64,000 bases of DNA from Regnicoccus_A sp014224355. GTDB taxonomy: Bacteria > Cyanobacteriota > Cyanobacteriia > PCC-6307 > Cyanobiaceae. The DNA lies in contig NZ_CP154799.1 of assembly GCF_050920705.1 (NCBI RefSeq), positions 2,852,001 to 2,916,000 of the forward strand, written 5' to 3'. Of the stretch, positions 62,305 through 64,000 are shown in pieces. Positions within the stretch are counted from its first letter, which is position 1, and each line of letters starts with the position of its first letter. Made by a program: the position numbers and the translations under genes. The notes under the pieces are model-generated. The model worked only from the letters and a program-made list of their open reading frames with translations, was not told the origin of the DNA and did no database searches.

Positions 62305-63999
62305 TCAGCCGGCGGCTCCCTGCAGCGATCCACTCGCCCCGCTGGCGCTCCAGCCCCGGGGCAGCTCAGGGGCTGAGCCACTCAGCCACACGCGGCGGGG
62401 GGCGGCGGCACTCAGCACCTGCTGCTGGCGCCGGTTGGGGCGAAAGCCCAGCCAGACCCCCGCCAGCGGCTCAGGCCCGGGCTGGTGGCGATGGCCCCAG
62501 CTCTCGAGCGACTGGGCGTCGGGCAGCAGCCACCAGCGGTGGCGACCGATGCCGAGGGCCAGGGCCTGGCTCTCACCACTGAGTGGGGCGAGGCTGAGGC
62601 CAGGGCTCTCCAGGCGCTGGCCTGGCTGCAGGGTGCTGACGCCATCACGGCTTGAGACCAGCAGCGAGGTCTGGGCGCTCCAGCAGGCCGGATCCTCGGG
62701 GGCCACCGGATCGAGCAGGGTGATCCAGTCGTAGCGGGCCAGGCCAAGGCCGCTGGCCAGCCGACGGGCATCGGCGCAGCTGGGGCCATCGGCACGACCA
62801 CTGACCAGGGCACCGCGGCCCCGGTGGCGTGCCACCAGCAGATCACCGCCCCAGCGGTGCACCAGCAGCAGGGCATCGCCTCCGAGCAGGGCCAGGTGCA
62901 GGGTCAGCATCAGCGCCAGCCCCGCAGCCCCCAGCCGCCGCGGCCAGGCTCCGGTACCCGGCAGCAACCAGGGCAGCAGCGAGAGACCGAACAGCAGCAC
63001 CAGCACCGGCAGGGGGCGACCCAGCTGCCACTGGGCCATCGGCAGGGCCGCGAAACCACGGGTGATCGCCAGCAGCAGGCCGCTCAATGGCAGCAGCGGC
63101 CAGGCCAGGAGCGGCACCAGAGGAGGCAGAAGCACTGCCGCGAGGGCCGTCGCCATGGCGCCGAGGGTGAGCGGGGTGAGCAGGGGCGCCACCACCAGAT
63201 TGGCCGGCACCGCGTAGAGGGGCACGATGCCGAAGTGCTGCAGCTGCAGCGGCAGGGTCCAGAGCGAGGCGGCCACGGGCACCGCCAGTCCCGCCGCCGC
63301 CCAGGCCGGCAGCCCTCGAGCCAGGGCCGCCTCCAGGGGACGGGCGGTGAGGATCAGCCCGGCGGTGGCCGCCACCGACAGCTGAAAGCCCACATCCAGC
63401 AGCCACCAGGGCTGCACCAGCAGCATCAACAGCACGCTGAGCAGCAGCACCCCCAGGGGCCGGCTGCGGCTGCCGCTCTCCAGCACCGCGAAGGCCACTC
63501 CACCCATCAGCACCGCCCGCACCACCGAAGGCTGGGGGCCAGCCAGCAGCAGGAACAGCAGCAACGCCCCCACGGCCAGGGAGCAGCGAGGGAGCCGCGG
63601 CAGCCTCCGGCCCAGGGCCATCACCGCCCCGAGCAACACCGAGAGATGGAAGCCGGAGGCGGCCAGGGCATGGGAGAGCCCGGCGGCGCGGAAGCTGTCG
63701 CCCACCTCCGCCGGCAGGGGCACCACGGCACTGCCGAGCACGAGGGCCGCCAGAATTCCGCCCCTGCGCTCTCCGCCCTGCTTGATCAGGGTGGCGGCCA
63801 TCCGGCGCCGCAGGTCGGCGATGGGGGTGGCCGGACGCGCCAGCACCTTCAGATCGGTGCTGGCGGCCAGGCGCAACTGGCTCCAGATGCCACGGCGGGC
63901 CAGACGCTCTGCCGGGCCGCTCAGCAACGGATGAGGCCCCGAGACCGGACGCCGCAGGGTTCCCCGTGCCTCCACCAGCCAGCCCTGGCGCAACGGCGG
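62305..63999 (-). CDS. comEC: ComEC/Rec2-family DNA uptake channel (5' partial)
   Basis: The frame is open to the window edge, so the N-terminus lies outside. A competence domain with many membrane helices (LSHALAASGFHLSVLLGAVM, LAGPQPSVVRAVLMGGVAFA, WWLLDVGFQLSVAATAGLIL, VPLYAVPANLVVAPLLTPLT) is followed by a soluble C-terminal region. The C-terminal metallo-beta-lactamase-like part is short and lacks a clear HxHxDH motif. It forms the inner-membrane channel for single-stranded DNA in natural transformation. Confidence 0.87.
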   Translation of the reverse strand, partial: PPLRQGWLVEARGTLRRPVSGPHPLLSGPAERLARRGIWSQLRLAASTDLKVLARPATPIADLRRRMAATLIKQGGERRGGILAALVLGSAVVPLPAEVGDSFRAAGLSHALAASGFHLSVLLGAVMALGRRLPRLPRCSLAVGALLLFLLLAGPQPSVVRAVLMGGVAFAVLESGSRSRPLGVLLLSVLLMLLVQPWWLLDVGFQLSVAATAGLILTARPLEAALARGLPAWAAAGLAVPVAASLWTLPLQLQHFGIVPLYAVPANLVVAPLLTPLTLGAMATALAAVLLPPLVPLLAWPLLPLSGLLLAITRGFAALPMAQWQLGRPLPVLVLLFGLSLLPWLLPGTGAWPRRLGAAGLALMLTLHLALLGGDALLLVHRWGGDLLVARHRGRGALVSGRADGPSCADARRLASGLGLARYDWITLLDPVAPEDPACWSAQTSLLVSSRDGVSTLQPGQRLESPGLSLAPLSGESQALALGIGRHRWWLLPDAQSLESWGHRHQPGPEPLAGVWLGFRPNRRQQQVLSAAAPRRVWLSGSAPELPRGWSASGASGSLQGAAG

Positions 64000-64000
64000 G

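Overview
The window is high-GC cyanobacterial DNA, most like a Cyanobium/Synechococcus-type picocyanobacterium (order Synechococcales). It carries psbA, the chlorophyll cyclase gene acsF, a biliverdin-forming heme oxygenase, and the picocyanobacterial families DUF1651 and DUF3122. It falls into a mobile island (about 1-19.7 kb), a chromosomal segment rich in regulators and low-oxygen photosynthesis genes (about 19.9-40.4 kb), a second AT-richer accessory patch (about 40.4-45.2 kb), and a mixed housekeeping segment with much gene decay (45.8-64 kb).

Region 1 (1-19.7 kb) looks like an integrative element ending at a tRNA-Ser(TGA) gene. A primase-polymerase/DUF3987 helicase-like gene runs in from the left edge. 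It is followed by GGGAGGAC-type repeats, an IS481 copy and a terminase-small-subunit-like HTH gene. At the right end a tyrosine recombinase lies beside the tRNA. Primase, TerS-like protein and integrase together resemble a phage satellite or tycheposon. The cargo is nuclease-rich: an HNH nuclease followed by a MazG-type pyrophosphohydrolase, a MazG followed by an EVE-like/HNH nuclease, a McrA-like HNH nuclease and a membrane-anchored Mrr-like endonuclease. Four attC-like sites mark at least two integron gene cassettes with no integron integrase in view. An IS3-family copy is also present.

Region 2 (19.9-40.4 kb) has a GHL10-type hydrolase, an ICMT-like methyltransferase, Rrf2, AraC and ArsR regulators, a CheB-CheR-PAS protein and a broken CDF transporter. 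It then has a set of genes known in other cyanobacteria to work at low oxygen: acsF (ChlA-II type), heme oxygenase, hemN and a psbA whose D1 carries the micro-oxic D1' substitutions Ala80, Leu158 and Ala286. A delta-9 desaturase, a transketolase-family enzyme, an acetolactate-decarboxylase-like protein and a DUF3365 heme protein are interleaved. A D-lactate dehydrogenase near 61 kb fits the same physiology.

Region 3 (40.4-45.2 kb) holds secreted proteins of uncertain role, including two paralogues that may carry a domain also found in eukaryotes, among IS3 and IS630 debris.

Region 4 (45.8-64 kb) has a VapBC-type module, PPK2, PdxH, and an ArsR-controlled sulfane-sulfur operon (persulfide dioxygenase-rhodanese, rhodanese-DUF2892, TauE exporter, OsmC-like protein). 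It also has a peroxiredoxin, a decayed proton-pumping ATPase, a small Nif11-like peptide gene, a frameshifted AraC gene beside a truncated NmrA-like gene, a second tRNA-Ser(CGA) and a ComEC gene cut by the right edge. All assignments come from reading the sequence; none was checked by database search.
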